From AP-15 sp963775875 (GTDB lineage: Bacteria > Pseudomonadota > Alphaproteobacteria > ATCC43930 > CGMCC-115725), in contig CAVZKP010000014.1 of assembly GCA_963775875.1 (NCBI GenBank), positions 186,001-250,000 of the forward strand: 64,000 nucleotides of DNA, given 5' to 3'. How positions within the stretch are numbered: position 1 is the stretch's first letter; every line of letters starts with the position of its first letter. The notes under the pieces are model-generated. The model saw only the letters and a program-made list of their open reading frames with translations, was not told where the DNA came from and did not search any database. Below, piece by piece: positions 49,722 through 58,676 of the stretch. A program made the position numbers and the translations under genes.

Positions 49722-51241
49722 GGAAATCCCGTTTGCCACGGTGATCGAGGGTGCCGGCCGGCGTCTGCTCGCCGCGGTCAACCCGGCAGCTGCCGCCGCC
49801 GGTCTCGCCCCTGGGATGCCATTGGCGGATGCATTTTCTTTTCGGCCCGATCTCGCCACCGCGGTGGCCGAACCGGTTGAGGATATGGCATCGCTGCGGC
49901 GGCTGGCGGAATGGTGCGGCCGCTATAGCCCGTGGACCGCACCCGATGGAGTGGATGGGGTGCGGGTCGAGATCACCGGCTCAGCGCATCTGTGGGGCGG
50001 GGAGGTGGCGCTCGCCGCCGATCTGACAGCCCGGCTCGACCGCCAGGGCATCGCCTGCCATATCGCCGTTGCCGACACGCTCGGCGCCGCCTGGGCATTG
50101 GCCCGCTTTGCGCCAATCGGCGACAATGTGAGGATTCTGCCGCCGGGGAACATGCGCGCCGGCCTCGCCGCATTGCCGGTCGAAGCGCTGCGCCTCGACC
50201 CGGCCACCGCCCAGGGAATCCGGCGGGTGGGTCTGAAGCGGATCGGCGATCTTTATGCGATGCCGCGCGCCGCCCTCGCCGGCCGGTTCGGCGACAAGGT
50301 GGTGCTGCTTCTCGATCAGGCGCTTGATGATCTGCCCGAGCCATTGTCGCCGCTCGGCGAGGCGCCGGTGCGCCGCGTGCGCCTGAGCTTTGCCGAGCCG
50401 ATCGCCGATCCTGCCGATCTGGCGCGCGCGGCCGAGCGGCTCGCCGAGGATCTCGTGCTTCGCCTGGCGCGCGAAGGCGCGGGAGCGCGGCGGCTCGATC
50501 TCGCCTTTCATCGGGTCGACGGCCGGGTCGAACGGATCGTCCTCGGAACGGCGCGGCCCAGCCGCGACCCGCACCATTTCGCCGCCCTGTTCAATGAACG
50601 GCTCGACACCATCGATCCCGGCCTCGGCGTCGAAGACATGATCCTTGCTGCCTTTGCGGTCGAGCCGTTGCCTGCCGAGCAGATCGGTTTCGTCGGCTCC
50701 CCCGCCGGTGCGGCGGCAGGCAGCGCCGCGCCGCTACTCGACCGGCTCGGCAACAAGCTCGGCCTCGCCGCGCTCTATCGACTCGAATCGCGCGAGAGCC
50801 ATATTCCGGAACGGGCCTCGGTCAGGGCGATGGTCGATGGCACACCCTCACCCACCCAGCCCCTGAGGCGAGGTCCCCCCTCTCCTGCCCGGCGGGAGAG
50901 GGTGCCGAGCACGGCGCGGCGGGTCGAGGGATGGCGGCAAACCGCCGCGGCCGATCCGATCGTTCGAACCGCCGGAGCCGGTCGAAGCCTTTTGGCTGCT
51001 GCCCGACGACCCGCCGTTTCGCTTCACCTGGCGGCGGCGCCCGCACCGGGTGATGCGCGCCGACGGACCCGAGCGAATCGCCGAAGAATGGTGGCGGTTG
51101 GAAGGATCGGGCGCGGTCGATGCGATCCGCGACTACTACCGGGTCGAGGACGAGGAGGGGCGGCGCTTCTGGCTGTTCCGGGCGGGTCTCTCCGGCAATG
51201 ACCGCCCGCCACGATGGTTCATCCATGGCATCTTTGCCTGA
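49618..51241 (+). CDS. imuB: ImuB, Y-family polymerase-like mutasome subunit, frame shift near a repeat
   Basis: Begins MRRVLYLWLPRWPIDRMRRS at 49618, the ImuB hallmark. ImuB resembles Y-family polymerases without catalytic carboxylates and bridges DnaE2 to the clamp. VNPAAAAAGLAPGMPLADA, YSPWTAPDGVDGVRVEITGSAHLWGGE, a helix-hairpin-helix around GIRRVGLKRIGDLYAMPRAALAGRFG and VEDMILAAFAVEPL follow. After HIPERASVRAM a GC-rich repeat (50878-50902) is inserted and the frame changes: the +1 frame resumes with RPIRSFEPPEPVEAFWLLPDD and ends RYFIHGIFA-like (RWFIHGIFA) at 51241. One C fewer in the C6 run at 50875-50880 would join both parts into about 540 residues. The uncorrected frame would end at 51201. 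Confidence 0.85.
50878..50902. repeat. GC palindrome inserted in imuB
   Basis: CCCTCTCC, a nine-base loop and GGAGAGGG form a perfect 8 bp stem inside imuB, in a ~100 bp segment that has no counterpart in ImuB proteins. It resembles the intergenic palindromes at 23145-23252. Confidence 0.65.
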
Positions 51242-51264
51242 GCAGCATCGCGACGCATCGCTGT

Positions 51265-51313
51265 CATTGCGAGCGCAACGAAGCAATCGTTGCCGTTCCG
51301 GCGCCTCGCAATG
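51265..51313. repeat. Nested palindromic repeat covering the dnaE2 start
   Basis: The 49 bp element has outer arms CATTGCGAG (51265-51273) and CTCGCAATG (51305-51313) and an inner hairpin GCAACG-AAGCAAT-CGTTGC (51275-51293). The ATCATTGCGAGxxAAGCAATC-type wording is a widespread alphaproteobacterial intergenic repeat. Its last three bases are the dnaE2 ATG, so the repeat supplies the start codon and any hairpin would occlude it. Confidence 0.7.
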
Positions 51314-54300
51314 AGGTATGCCGAGCTGCAGGTCACCACCAACTTCTCGTTCCTGCGCGGTGCGGCGCATCCGGCCGAGCTGGTAATGACCGCTTCCGCC
51401 CTCGGCCACGACGCGATCGCGATCACCGACCATAACAGCCTCGCCGGCATCGTGCGCGCGCATCAGGCCGCGAAAGAGGTTGGGCTGCGCCTCGTTGTCG
51501 GCTGCCGGCTCGATCTTTGCGACGGCCCGAGCCTGCTCGCCTTTCCCGAGGATCGCGCCGCCTATGGTCGGCTGACGCGGCTGTTGACCCTGGGCAAGCG
51601 CCGCGCGCCCAAGGGCGAATGCCGGCTCGACTACGCCGATGTGGCGGCGCACGGTGCGGGCCAGATCATTGTCATTCTGCCATCCGGGGCAGCGCTCTCG
51701 GCAGAATTCGCCGCCTTTGCCGGCAATGTTGCGGCGGATTTCATGGGCCGCGCCTATCTCGCGGGGCATCATCTCTATCGCGGCGATGACGCGCGGCGCC
51801 TCGCCCGTCTCGCCGCGCTGGCCGGGGCGGTAGGGTTGCCGCTGGTGGCGACCAACGACGTGCTCTACCATGTGCCCGAGCGGCGCCGGTTGCAGGATAT
51901 GCTGACCTGTATCCGCGCAGGCTGCACGATTGCCGAAGCCGGTTTTCGTCTCGCCGCCAATGCCGAGCGCCATTTGAAATCACCCGCCGAGATGGCGCGG
52001 CTGTTTCGCGGGCACGAGGACGCCATCGCGCGCAGCCTCGAAATTGTCGAGCGGTGCCGTTTCAGCCTCGACGAATTGCGCTACGAATACCCGGATGAGA
52101 CCGCAGAGGATGGGCGCACGCCGCAGCAGCGGCTAGCCGATCTCGCCTGGGAAGGGGCCGTCGAACGCTTCTCCGCCAAACCCTTTCCGCCCGTAAAGCC
52201 GGGGAGAGAGGGAGAAAATGACCGGCCGGCTGCCGCATGCGATTTATCCGGCATCCCAAACAAAGTCCGCGATCTGATTGCGCACGAGCTGCAATTGATC
52301 GAGCGGCTCGATTACGCGCGCTATTTCCTGACCGTGCACGATATCGTGCGTTTCGCGCGGCAGCGCGGCATCCTGTGCCAGGGGCGCGGCTCGGCCGCCA
52401 ATTCGGCCGTCTGCTACTGCCTCGGCATCACCGCGGTCGACCCCGCGCGTATCGACGTGTTGTTCGAGCGCTTCATCAGCGCCGCCCGCAACGAACCGCC
52501 CGATATTGACGTCGATTTCGAGCACGAGCGGCGCGAGGAGGTGATCCAGTACGTCTATGACAAATACGGCCGCGATCGGGCCGGGCTCGCCGCCACCGTG
52601 ATCTGCTACCGCTCGCGCTCGGCGATCCGCGAGGTCGGCAAGGCGCTGGGCCTCTCGGTCGATGTCGTCGCGGCGTTGGCCGGTATCGTCTGGGGCTGGA
52701 GCAACGATCCGATCGCCGATCGGCGGGTGCGCGAGGCCGGGCTCGACCCCGACGACCGCAATTTGCGCCTGGCCCTCGACCTCGCCGCCGAGCTCGTCGG
52801 GTTTCCGCGCCATCTGTCGCAGCATGTCGGCGGGTTTGTCATCACCCGCGGGCCGTTGTCCGAACTGGTGCCAATCGAGAACGCGGCGATGGCGGACCGC
52901 ACCGTCATCGAATGGGACAAGGACGATCTTGACGCGCTTGGCATTCTGAAGATCGACATCCTGGCGCTCGGCATGCTGACCTGCATCCGCAAGGCCTTCG
53001 CGCTGATCGACCGGCATTATCGCCAGGCGCTCGAACTCGCCACCGTGCCGGCCGAGGAACCAGCGGTATACGAGATGCTGAGCCGCGCCGATTCGCTCGG
53101 CGTCTTTCAAGTCGAAAGCCGCGCCCAGATGACAATGCTGCCCCGGCTTCGCCCGCGCGAATTCTATGATCTCGTGATCGAGGTCGCGATCGTCCGGCCG
53201 GGGCCGATCCAGGGCGACATGGTGCACCCCTATCTGCGCCGGCGCTCCGGGCATGAGCCGGTCGACTACCCTTCCGAGGCGCTGCGCCGGGTGCTGGAAA
53301 AGACCAAGGGCGTGCCGCTGTTCCAGGAGCAGGCGATGCAGATCGCGATCGTCGGCGCCGGTTTTGCCCCGGAGGAGGCCGACCGGCTGCGCCGCGCGAT
53401 GGCGACCTTCAAACGCAACGGCGATATTCATTTGTTTCGCGAGAAGTTCATCGTCGGCATGGTGGCAAACGGCTACGAGCGCGACTTCGCGACCCGCTGC
53501 TTCAGCCAAATCGAGGGGTTCGGGACCTACGGCTTTCCGGAAAGCCACGCCGCGAGCTTTGCCCTCCTGGTCTACGTCTCGGCCTGGATCAAATGCGTTT
53601 ATCCGGAAATCTTTGCCTGCGCCCTGCTCAACAGCCAGCCGATGGGATTTTACGCCCCGGCGCAGATCGTCCGCGACGCGCGCGAGCATGGGGTCGAGGT
53701 CCGCGCCGTAGACGTCAACCACAGTTTCTGGGACTGCACCTTGGAGGCGTTGACGCAACCGTCGAACCGTTCAGTCGTCACCCCGGAGCAAGGCCAGCGC
53801 TGGGCGCTGCGCCTCGGGTTCCGCCAGATAAAGGGGTTTGCCGAGGCCGAGGCCGGGCGGCTCGTCGCCGCGCGAGGAGAGGAGGGCTACCCGGACCCGC
53901 GGCTGCTGTGGCGGCGCAGCGGGCTCGGCCGCCAGGCGCTCGAGCGCCTGGCCGAGGCCGACGCGTTCCGCTCGGTCGGGCTCGACCGCCGCCGTGCATT
54001 ATGGGTTTTGAAGGCGCTTGGCGAGCCGCCGCTGCCGCTGTTCGCTGTCGGCTCGAAAGCACCCGTAAAGCCAAAACTCCCGCCGTCCCCAGGGACGAAG
54101 AGGGAGATTTATCGCGAAGAAACCGACAGCGAAATCCGGGCTGTGGCCTTGCTGCCGGAAATGCCGCTGGGCGAGCATGTGGTCGAGGATTACGCCAGCC
54201 TCGGCCTGAGCCTGAAGCGCCACCCGCTGGCCTTTCTGCGCGCAGAACTCGCCGATCAGGGCCTGGTCACGGCCGCCAGCCTCGCCGACCTGCCGGTCGA

Positions 54301-54658
54301 CCGCAGGCTCTCGATCGCCGGCATCGTGCTGATCCGGCAGCGTCCGGGCAGCGCCAATGGCGTTGTCTTCATCACCATCGAGGACGAGACCGGGATCGCC
54401 AATCTAATCGTCTGGCCGGCAATCCTCGAACGCTTCCGGCGTGCCGCGCTCGGCGCGACCCTGTTGCGCTGCACCGGCAAATTGCAACGCGAGCAGAGCG
54501 TAATCCATATCGTCGCCGACCGTCTCGATGACATGACCCCGCGTCTCAATACGTTGCGCGAGCGCACCGGCGAGGCCGCACCGTCATCGAAGCGCGCCAA
54601 AAGAATGCCCGGCCAAGAGGCCCGCGATATCGTGGTACGAAGCCGGAACTTCCGCTAG
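51311..54658 (+). CDS. dnaE2: Error-prone DNA polymerase DnaE2
   Basis: A 1115-residue C-family polymerase that bypasses DNA lesions under SOS. MRYAELQVTTNFSFLRGAAHPAEL opens the PHP domain. Polymerase motifs include GRGSAANSAVCYCLGIT, PPDIDVDFEHERREEVIQY with two catalytic Asp, and LKIDILALGMLTCI with the third. LFQEQAMQIAIVGAGF, GFPESHAASFALLVYVSAWIKC and the late OB-fold IAGIVLIRQRPGSANGVVFITIEDETG follow. Extra segments versus ordinary DnaE2 appear at about residues 288-316 (containing the repeat at 52181-52213), ~812-825 and ~915-940. The start ATG lies inside a palindromic repeat with no clear ribosome binding site. Third gene of the LexA-controlled operon. Confidence 0.93.
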   Translation: MRYAELQVTTNFSFLRGAAHPAELVMTASALGHDAIAITDHNSLAGIVRAHQAAKEVGLRLVVGCRLDLCDGPSLLAFPEDRAAYGRLTRLLTLGKRRAPKGECRLDYADVAAHGAGQIIVILPSGAALSAEFAAFAGNVAADFMGRAYLAGHHLYRGDDARRLARLAALAGAVGLPLVATNDVLYHVPERRRLQDMLTCIRAGCTIAEAGFRLAANAERHLKSPAEMARLFRGHEDAIARSLEIVERCRFSLDELRYEYPDETAEDGRTPQQRLADLAWEGAVERFSAKPFPPVKPGREGENDRPAAACDLSGIPNKVRDLIAHELQLIERLDYARYFLTVHDIVRFARQRGILCQGRGSAANSAVCYCLGITAVDPARIDVLFERFISAARNEPPDIDVDFEHERREEVIQYVYDKYGRDRAGLAATVICYRSRSAIREVGKALGLSVDVVAALAGIVWGWSNDPIADRRVREAGLDPDDRNLRLALDLAAELVGFPRHLSQHVGGFVITRGPLSELVPIENAAMADRTVIEWDKDDLDALGILKIDILALGMLTCIRKAFALIDRHYRQALELATVPAEEPAVYEMLSRADSLGVFQVESRAQMTMLPRLRPREFYDLVIEVAIVRPGPIQGDMVHPYLRRRSGHEPVDYPSEALRRVLEKTKGVPLFQEQAMQIAIVGAGFAPEEADRLRRAMATFKRNGDIHLFREKFIVGMVANGYERDFATRCFSQIEGFGTYGFPESHAASFALLVYVSAWIKCVYPEIFACALLNSQPMGFYAPAQIVRDAREHGVEVRAVDVNHSFWDCTLEALTQPSNRSVVTPEQGQRWALRLGFRQIKGFAEAEAGRLVAARGEEGYPDPRLLWRRSGLGRQALERLAEADAFRSVGLDRRRALWVLKALGEPPLPLFAVGSKAPVKPKLPPSPGTKREIYREETDSEIRAVALLPEMPLGEHVVEDYASLGLSLKRHPLAFLRAELADQGLVTAASLADLPVDRRLSIAGIVLIRQRPGSANGVVFITIEDETGIANLIVWPAILERFRRAALGATLLRCTGKLQREQSVIHIVADRLDDMTPRLNTLRERTGEAAPSSKRAKRMPGQEARDIVVRSRNFR
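52181..52213. repeat. Degenerate palindromic repeat within dnaE2
   Basis: CCCTTTCCGCCC, a short loop with TAAA and GGGGAGAGAGGG form an imperfect inverted repeat. It encodes part of an extra ~27-residue stretch (AKPFPPVKPGREGENDR) before the conserved IPNKVRDLIAHELQLIE. It remains in frame. Confidence 0.5.
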
Positions 54659-55143
54659 CCGTCGGGCTCTGGCTCGGCCACGGCTCCGCCGCCCGCGGCG
54701 ATGGCTGCACGGGCGAGTGCGTCGGCCCGCTCGTTTTCGGGATGGCCGGCATGCCCGCGCACCCATTCCCAGGCGACCTCGTGCGGCGCCGCGGCCATTT
54801 CGAGCCGCTGCCACAGATCGACATTCTTGACCGGCTTTTTGTCGGCGGTGCGCCAACCGCGCTGCTTCCAGGCGTGGATCCATTTGGTGATGCCGTCGCG
54901 CAGATACTGGCTGTCGCTGAAAAGCCGGACCCGGCAGGGCCGTTTCAATGCTTCGAGCCCCGAGATTGCCGCCATCATCTCCATCCGGTTGTTGGTGGTG
55001 ACGGGCTCGTACCCGCTCAGCTCCTTCTCAATCCCGCGATGGCGCAAGATCGCGGCCCACCCGCCGGGACCGGGATTGCCGCTGCAGGCGCCGTCGGTAA
55101 AGATTTCGACCTCGGCCGGACCAGCCTCGCCCATTTCAGGCAT
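54655..55143 (-). CDS. rnhA: Ribonuclease HI
   Basis: A 162-residue RNase HI that removes RNA from RNA-DNA hybrids. The catalytic carboxylates are visible: VEIFTDGACSGNPGPGGWAAIL (Asp), NNRMEMMAAISGLEAL (Glu), LFSDSQYLRDGITKWIHAWKQRGW (Asp) and HPENERADALARAA (Asp). The His of the flexible loop is in WVRGHAGHPEN. Its start overlaps the thrB 3' end by eight bases, and its 3' end overlaps convergent dnaE2 by four bases. thrB-rnhA is a conserved alphaproteobacterial pair. Confidence 0.96.
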   Translation of the reverse strand: MPEMGEAGPAEVEIFTDGACSGNPGPGGWAAILRHRGIEKELSGYEPVTTNNRMEMMAAISGLEALKRPCRVRLFSDSQYLRDGITKWIHAWKQRGWRTADKKPVKNVDLWQRLEMAAAPHEVAWEWVRGHAGHPENERADALARAAIAAGGGAVAEPEPDG

Positions 55144-56101
55144 CGAGACCGTAATCGCGCGGAGTGGTGACGGTGCGGTGAAAGCGCAGCTTGCGCAGAA
55201 ATTCGAGCGGGTCCTTGGGCCGCACCAACGCCCCTTCCGGCTGGTTCAGCCAGTCGAACAGGCGGGTCAGCAGAAAGCGCAGCGCGCTGCCGCGGGCGAG
55301 CAGCGGCAGGGTGGCGAGTTCCTCCGGCGCCAATGGCCGCGCCCGGCGATAGTTGTCGATCAGCAATCGCGCCTTGGTCACGTTGAGGCTGCCGTCGCCT
55401 TCGAAACACCAGGCGTTGAGGCACACCGCCAAGTCGTAGGCGAAAAAATCGGTGCAGGCGAAATAAAAATCGATCAGGCCGGAGACCTCGCGGTCGCGAA
55501 AGAACACGTTGTCGGGAAAAAGATCGGCATGGATCACCCCGCAAGGCAGGTCTCCCGGCCAGGCGCGTTCGAGGAACGACAGCTCGTCGGCGAGTTCGTC
55601 GGCGAGACCGGGCTGCACTTCGCCGGCACGGTGTCGACAGGCCTCGAACAGCCGCCGCCAACCGGCAACCGAGAGATCGTTCGCGCGAACCATCGGGAAA
55701 CCGGCGCCGGCGCTGTGCAACGCGGCCAATGCCCGGCCGACCCCGGCGCAATGGAAGGGCTGGATGCGGCGCGGCCACATCCCGGCGAGAAACGTCACCA
55801 TTGCGGCGGGCCGGCCGCACAGCTCACGCAAGGCGATCGCGTCGCGTCCCCGCAATGGAGTCGGGCAGGCGACGCCGCGATGCGCCAGATGGTCCATCAG
55901 CGCAATGAAAAAGGGAAGATCGTCGCGCGCCACCCGTCTTTCGTAGAGCGTCAGAATGAAATTGCCGCGCTCGGTGGCGACCAGAAAATTCGAGTTCTCG
56001 ACCCCTTCGGCGATCCCCTTGCACGACAGCACCTCGCCGATGTCGTAGAGCGCGACAAAGGCCCTCAACTCGTCGTCGGCGACGTCGGTATAGACGGCCA
56101 T
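55136..56101 (-). CDS. thrB: Homoserine kinase (ThrB, APH-fold type)
   Basis: A 321-residue kinase of the aminoglycoside-phosphotransferase fold, the type found in alphaproteobacteria and Pseudomonas. MAVYTDVADDELRAFVALYDIGEVLSCKGIAEGVENSNFLV is the family start with the nucleotide-binding segment; GVIHADLFPDNVFFRDREVSGLIDFYFACTDFFAYDLAVCLNAW holds the catalytic H-x-D-x4-N and the metal-binding D-F-Y. It phosphorylates homoserine for threonine synthesis. rnhA follows with an eight-base overlap. Confidence 0.94.
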   Translation of the reverse strand: MAVYTDVADDELRAFVALYDIGEVLSCKGIAEGVENSNFLVATERGNFILTLYERRVARDDLPFFIALMDHLAHRGVACPTPLRGRDAIALRELCGRPAAMVTFLAGMWPRRIQPFHCAGVGRALAALHSAGAGFPMVRANDLSVAGWRRLFEACRHRAGEVQPGLADELADELSFLERAWPGDLPCGVIHADLFPDNVFFRDREVSGLIDFYFACTDFFAYDLAVCLNAWCFEGDGSLNVTKARLLIDNYRRARPLAPEELATLPLLARGSALRFLLTRLFDWLNQPEGALVRPKDPLEFLRKLRFHRTVTTPRDYGLDA

Positions 56102-56231
56102 CGGTTATTCCCGCGCTCCCGGCATCGGCCCGGTCTTGTGAACCGGGTGCGGCTCGAATACAGTCCCGCCGCCGTTGAGCCGCCGCCGGCGCGCGCGGAT
56201 ACCGGCTACGACCGAGGTGGGGGAACAAGCA

Positions 56232-56471
56232 ATGGCCGAACCGATCCCAGCGCAAAAAGAGCCCTACGGCATCAATGTCGAAGCCGGCAAGCGGTATTTC
56301 TGGTGTGCCTGCGGGCGCAGCGGCAAGCAGCCATTCTGCGACGGCTCGCATCAGGGCACCGGGCTGACCCCGGTCCCGTTTACCGCCGCCGCTACCGAAG
56401 AGGTCTGGCTGTGCGGATGCAAGCAGAGCGCCGGCAAGCCGTTCTGCGACGGTACGCATAACGGGCTGTGA
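56232..56471 (+). CDS. Double-CDGSH iron-sulfur protein
   Basis: A 79-residue protein with two CDGSH motifs: CACGRSGKQPFCDGSH and CGCKQSAGKPFCDGTH, each giving the C-X-C-X8-9-C-X3-H ligand set of a labile 2Fe-2S cluster. There is no membrane anchor, in contrast to mitoNEET. The double arrangement resembles the Miner2-like soluble class. The ATG at 56232 follows AACAAGCA without a strong Shine-Dalgarno. The lipoprotein gene starts within its stop codon (GTGA overlap), so they are coupled. Confidence 0.93.
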   Translation: MAEPIPAQKEPYGINVEAGKRYFWCACGRSGKQPFCDGSHQGTGLTPVPFTAAATEEVWLCGCKQSAGKPFCDGTHNGL

Positions 56472-57004
56472 GCGGGTCGGCAGCCGCGCGGGCGGCGGCA
56501 GTATTCGGTCTCCTTGCTCTATCCGGCTGCGGCTGGTTTTCGTCGTCCGCCTCGAAGCCGGCCGAAACCTGCCCGAGCGCCGTCATCCTGCGGCCGCTCG
56601 CCAACACCGCCATCTTCGGCCCGGCAGCAGAACGCCGGCCGGAGAACGTCGCCTTTTACGGGCTGTTGAGCGAAGTCGACCGCAAATGCCGATACACTGG
56701 CGACGCGGTGGACATCACACTCGACGTGATCGTGGTCGGCCAGCGGGGCCCAGCGGCCAAGGGCGACGCCATCGACCTGACCTATTTCGTCGCGGTGACC
56801 GGCCCCGACCAATCGATCATCAGCAAAAAGCCGTTCACCGTCCACATCGTCTTCGATCCCGACCAGATACGCGCCGGCGTCACCGATCATATCGAGGAGT
56901 CGATCCCGCTCGGCGGACGCAAGGGCACCGATCTGAACGTCCTGCTCGGTTTCCAGCAAAGCCCCGACGTCGTCGACTTTTACAAGCATTTCCGCGGCCG
57001 CTGA
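56468..57004 (+). CDS. Conserved lipoprotein of unknown function
   Basis: A 178-residue predicted lipoprotein starting at GTG 56468, which overlaps the CDGSH gene's stop. The signal AAAVFGLLALSGC ends in the lipobox L-S-G-C at about residue 21. The mature part has CPSAVILRPLANTAIFGP, VEITLD-like strands (AVDITLDVIVVGQRG), IDLTYFVAVTGPDQSIISKKPFTVHIVFDP and LNVLLGFQQSPDVVDFYK, a beta-rich fold seen in alphaproteobacterial hypothetical lipoproteins. Function unknown. Confidence 0.82.
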   Translation: MSGSAAARAAAVFGLLALSGCGWFSSSASKPAETCPSAVILRPLANTAIFGPAAERRPENVAFYGLLSEVDRKCRYTGDAVDITLDVIVVGQRGPAAKGDAIDLTYFVAVTGPDQSIISKKPFTVHIVFDPDQIRAGVTDHIEESIPLGGRKGTDLNVLLGFQQSPDVVDFYKHFRGR

Positions 57005-57020
57005 CCGCATTCCCCCATAA

Positions 57021-57158
57021 GGGGACGCGCCGCGCTTCGGCATTCGCATCGACGAGAATGTGCTCGACTGGTCCCGGCAAACCGGTCGCGCTTATCAAAC
57101 TCGCATCAACGGCCTTTTGCGCGCCTTGATGGAGAGAGGGAAGCGCCCGCCCTCATAG
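57021..57158 (+). pseudogene. Remnant of a BrnA-like antitoxin
   Basis: An open stretch without a start codon encodes GDAPRFGIRIDENVLDWSRQTGRAYQTRINGLLRALMERGKRPPS and stop (two overlapping pieces shown as positions 57021-57158). The wording IRIDENVLDW...GRAYQTRINGLLRALM is the C-terminal ribbon-helix-helix of BrnA/CopG-type antitoxins. The N-terminal part and any BrnT toxin are missing, so this is a decayed toxin-antitoxin fragment between the lipoprotein and mmsA. Confidence 0.6.
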
Positions 57159-57182
57159 CGCAACGGCCGGCGGACGGAGCCC

Positions 57183-58676
57183 CTAGCGCATCGTCGGCAT
57201 GACGTATTCGGCGCCGGCGCGGATGCCGGTCGGCCAGCGCGCGGTCATGGTTTTGAGGCGCGTATAAAAATGCACGCCTTCGAGGCCATAGACCGCCGTA
57301 TCGCCGAACAGCGAGCGCTTCCAGCCGCCAAAACTGTGAAACGCCATCGGCACCGGGATCGGCACGTTGATGCCGACCATGCCGATCTGGACGCGGTTGG
57401 CGAATTCGCGCGCGGCATCACCGTCGCGGGTGAAGATCGCAGCACCATTACCATACTCATGGTCGCTGACCAGCTTTGTCGCGCTGTCGAAATCGGGGCT
57501 GCGCACGACCGACAATACCGGGCCGAAAATCTCCTCCTGGTAGATTCGCATCTCCGGCTTGACCTCGTCGAACACGCAGCCACCGAGGAAGAAACCGTTC
57601 TCGTAGCCCTGCAATTTGAGATCGCGGCCGTCGACCACCAGCTTGGCCCCTTCCCTGACGCCGAGATCGACATAGGAGCCGACCTTGTCGAGATGCTGGC
57701 GGGTAACCAGCGGCCCCATCTCCGCCTCGGGGTCGGTGCCGGGCCCGATCTTCAACGCACGCACCCGCGGCACCAGCTTGTCGAGCAGCCGGTCGCCGAT
57801 GCCGCCGACCGCAACCGCGACCGAAACCGCCATGCAGCGCTCGCCGGCGGCACCATAGGCCGCCCCCATCAAGGCATCGGTCGCCTGGTCGAGATCGGCA
57901 TCGGGCATCACCACCATGTGGTTCTTGGCGCCGCCCAAGGCCTGCACCCGCTTACCCGCTGCCGCCGCGGTCATATAGATGTATTCGGCGATCGCGGTCG
58001 AGCCGACAAAGCTGACCGCAGCGATCCCCGGATGGTGCAGGATCGCGTCGACCGCCTCCTTGTCGCCATTGACGACGTTGAAGACGCCGGGCGGCAGGCC
58101 GGCTTCGGTCAACAACTCGGCGATGCGCAATCCGGCGGAAGGGTCGCGCTCCGACGGCTTCAGGATGAAGCTGTTGCCGCAGGCGAGCGCCATCGGGAAC
58201 ATCCACATCGGCACCATCGCCGGAAAGTTGAACGGGGTGATGCCGGCGCAAACGCCGAGCGGCTGGCGCACCGACCAGCTGTCGATGCCGCGCCCGACCT
58301 GCTCGGTAAACTCGCCCTTTAGCAGATGTGGGATGCCGCAGGCGAACTCGACTACCTCAGTGCCGCGGGTGATCTCGCCCTGGGCGTCGGAAAATACCTT
58401 GCCATGTTCCTCGGTGATCACCCGGGCCAGAGCATCGCCCTCGCGGCCAAGCAGTTCGAGAAACTTGAACAGGATGCGGGCGCGGGTCAGGGGTGGGGTG
58501 GCGGCCCAGCCCGGGAACGCCGCGGCGGCGGCTTGCACCGCCTGGTCGACCTCGCCCGCCGTGGCCAGGGCGACGCGGCGGATCTTCTCGCCGGTCGCCG
58601 GGTTGTAGACGTCGCCCCAGCGCCCGCTGGTCCCGTCGACTCGCTTGCTAGCGATGTAATGCTGAATGTCGCTCAT
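57183..58676 (-). CDS. mmsA: CoA-acylating methylmalonate-semialdehyde dehydrogenase
   Basis: A 497-residue aldehyde dehydrogenase for valine and inositol breakdown, converting (methyl)malonate semialdehyde with CoA to propionyl- or acetyl-CoA. It has GVCAGITPFNFPAMVPMWMFPMALACGN, KPSERDPSAGLRIAELL, GSTAIAEYIYMTAAAAGKRVQALGGAKNHMVVMPDADL and AAYGAAGERCMAVSVAVAVG with the catalytic Cys in GERCMA, plus IYQEEIFGPVLSVVR. Length and motifs match MmsA. There is no adjacent mmsB. The gap to the upstream flavoprotein gene is 169 bp. Confidence 0.94.
   Translation of the reverse strand: MSDIQHYIASKRVDGTSGRWGDVYNPATGEKIRRVALATAGEVDQAVQAAAAAFPGWAATPPLTRARILFKFLELLGREGDALARVITEEHGKVFSDAQGEITRGTEVVEFACGIPHLLKGEFTEQVGRGIDSWSVRQPLGVCAGITPFNFPAMVPMWMFPMALACGNSFILKPSERDPSAGLRIAELLTEAGLPPGVFNVVNGDKEAVDAILHHPGIAAVSFVGSTAIAEYIYMTAAAAGKRVQALGGAKNHMVVMPDADLDQATDALMGAAYGAAGERCMAVSVAVAVGGIGDRLLDKLVPRVRALKIGPGTDPEAEMGPLVTRQHLDKVGSYVDLGVREGAKLVVDGRDLKLQGYENGFFLGGCVFDEVKPEMRIYQEEIFGPVLSVVRSPDFDSATKLVSDHEYGNGAAIFTRDGDAAREFANRVQIGMVGINVPIPVPMAFHSFGGWKRSLFGDTAVYGLEGVHFYTRLKTMTARWPTGIRAGAEYVMPTMR

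Noticed and set aside
52244..53758. A 504-codon minus-strand frame inside dnaE2
   Set aside because: Composition is antisense noise, and the polymerase motifs on the plus strand settle the coding strand.
54701..56461. A 586-codon plus-strand frame across rnhA and thrB
   Set aside because: Only the last codons coincide with a real region and the rest is antisense to two well-supported genes.
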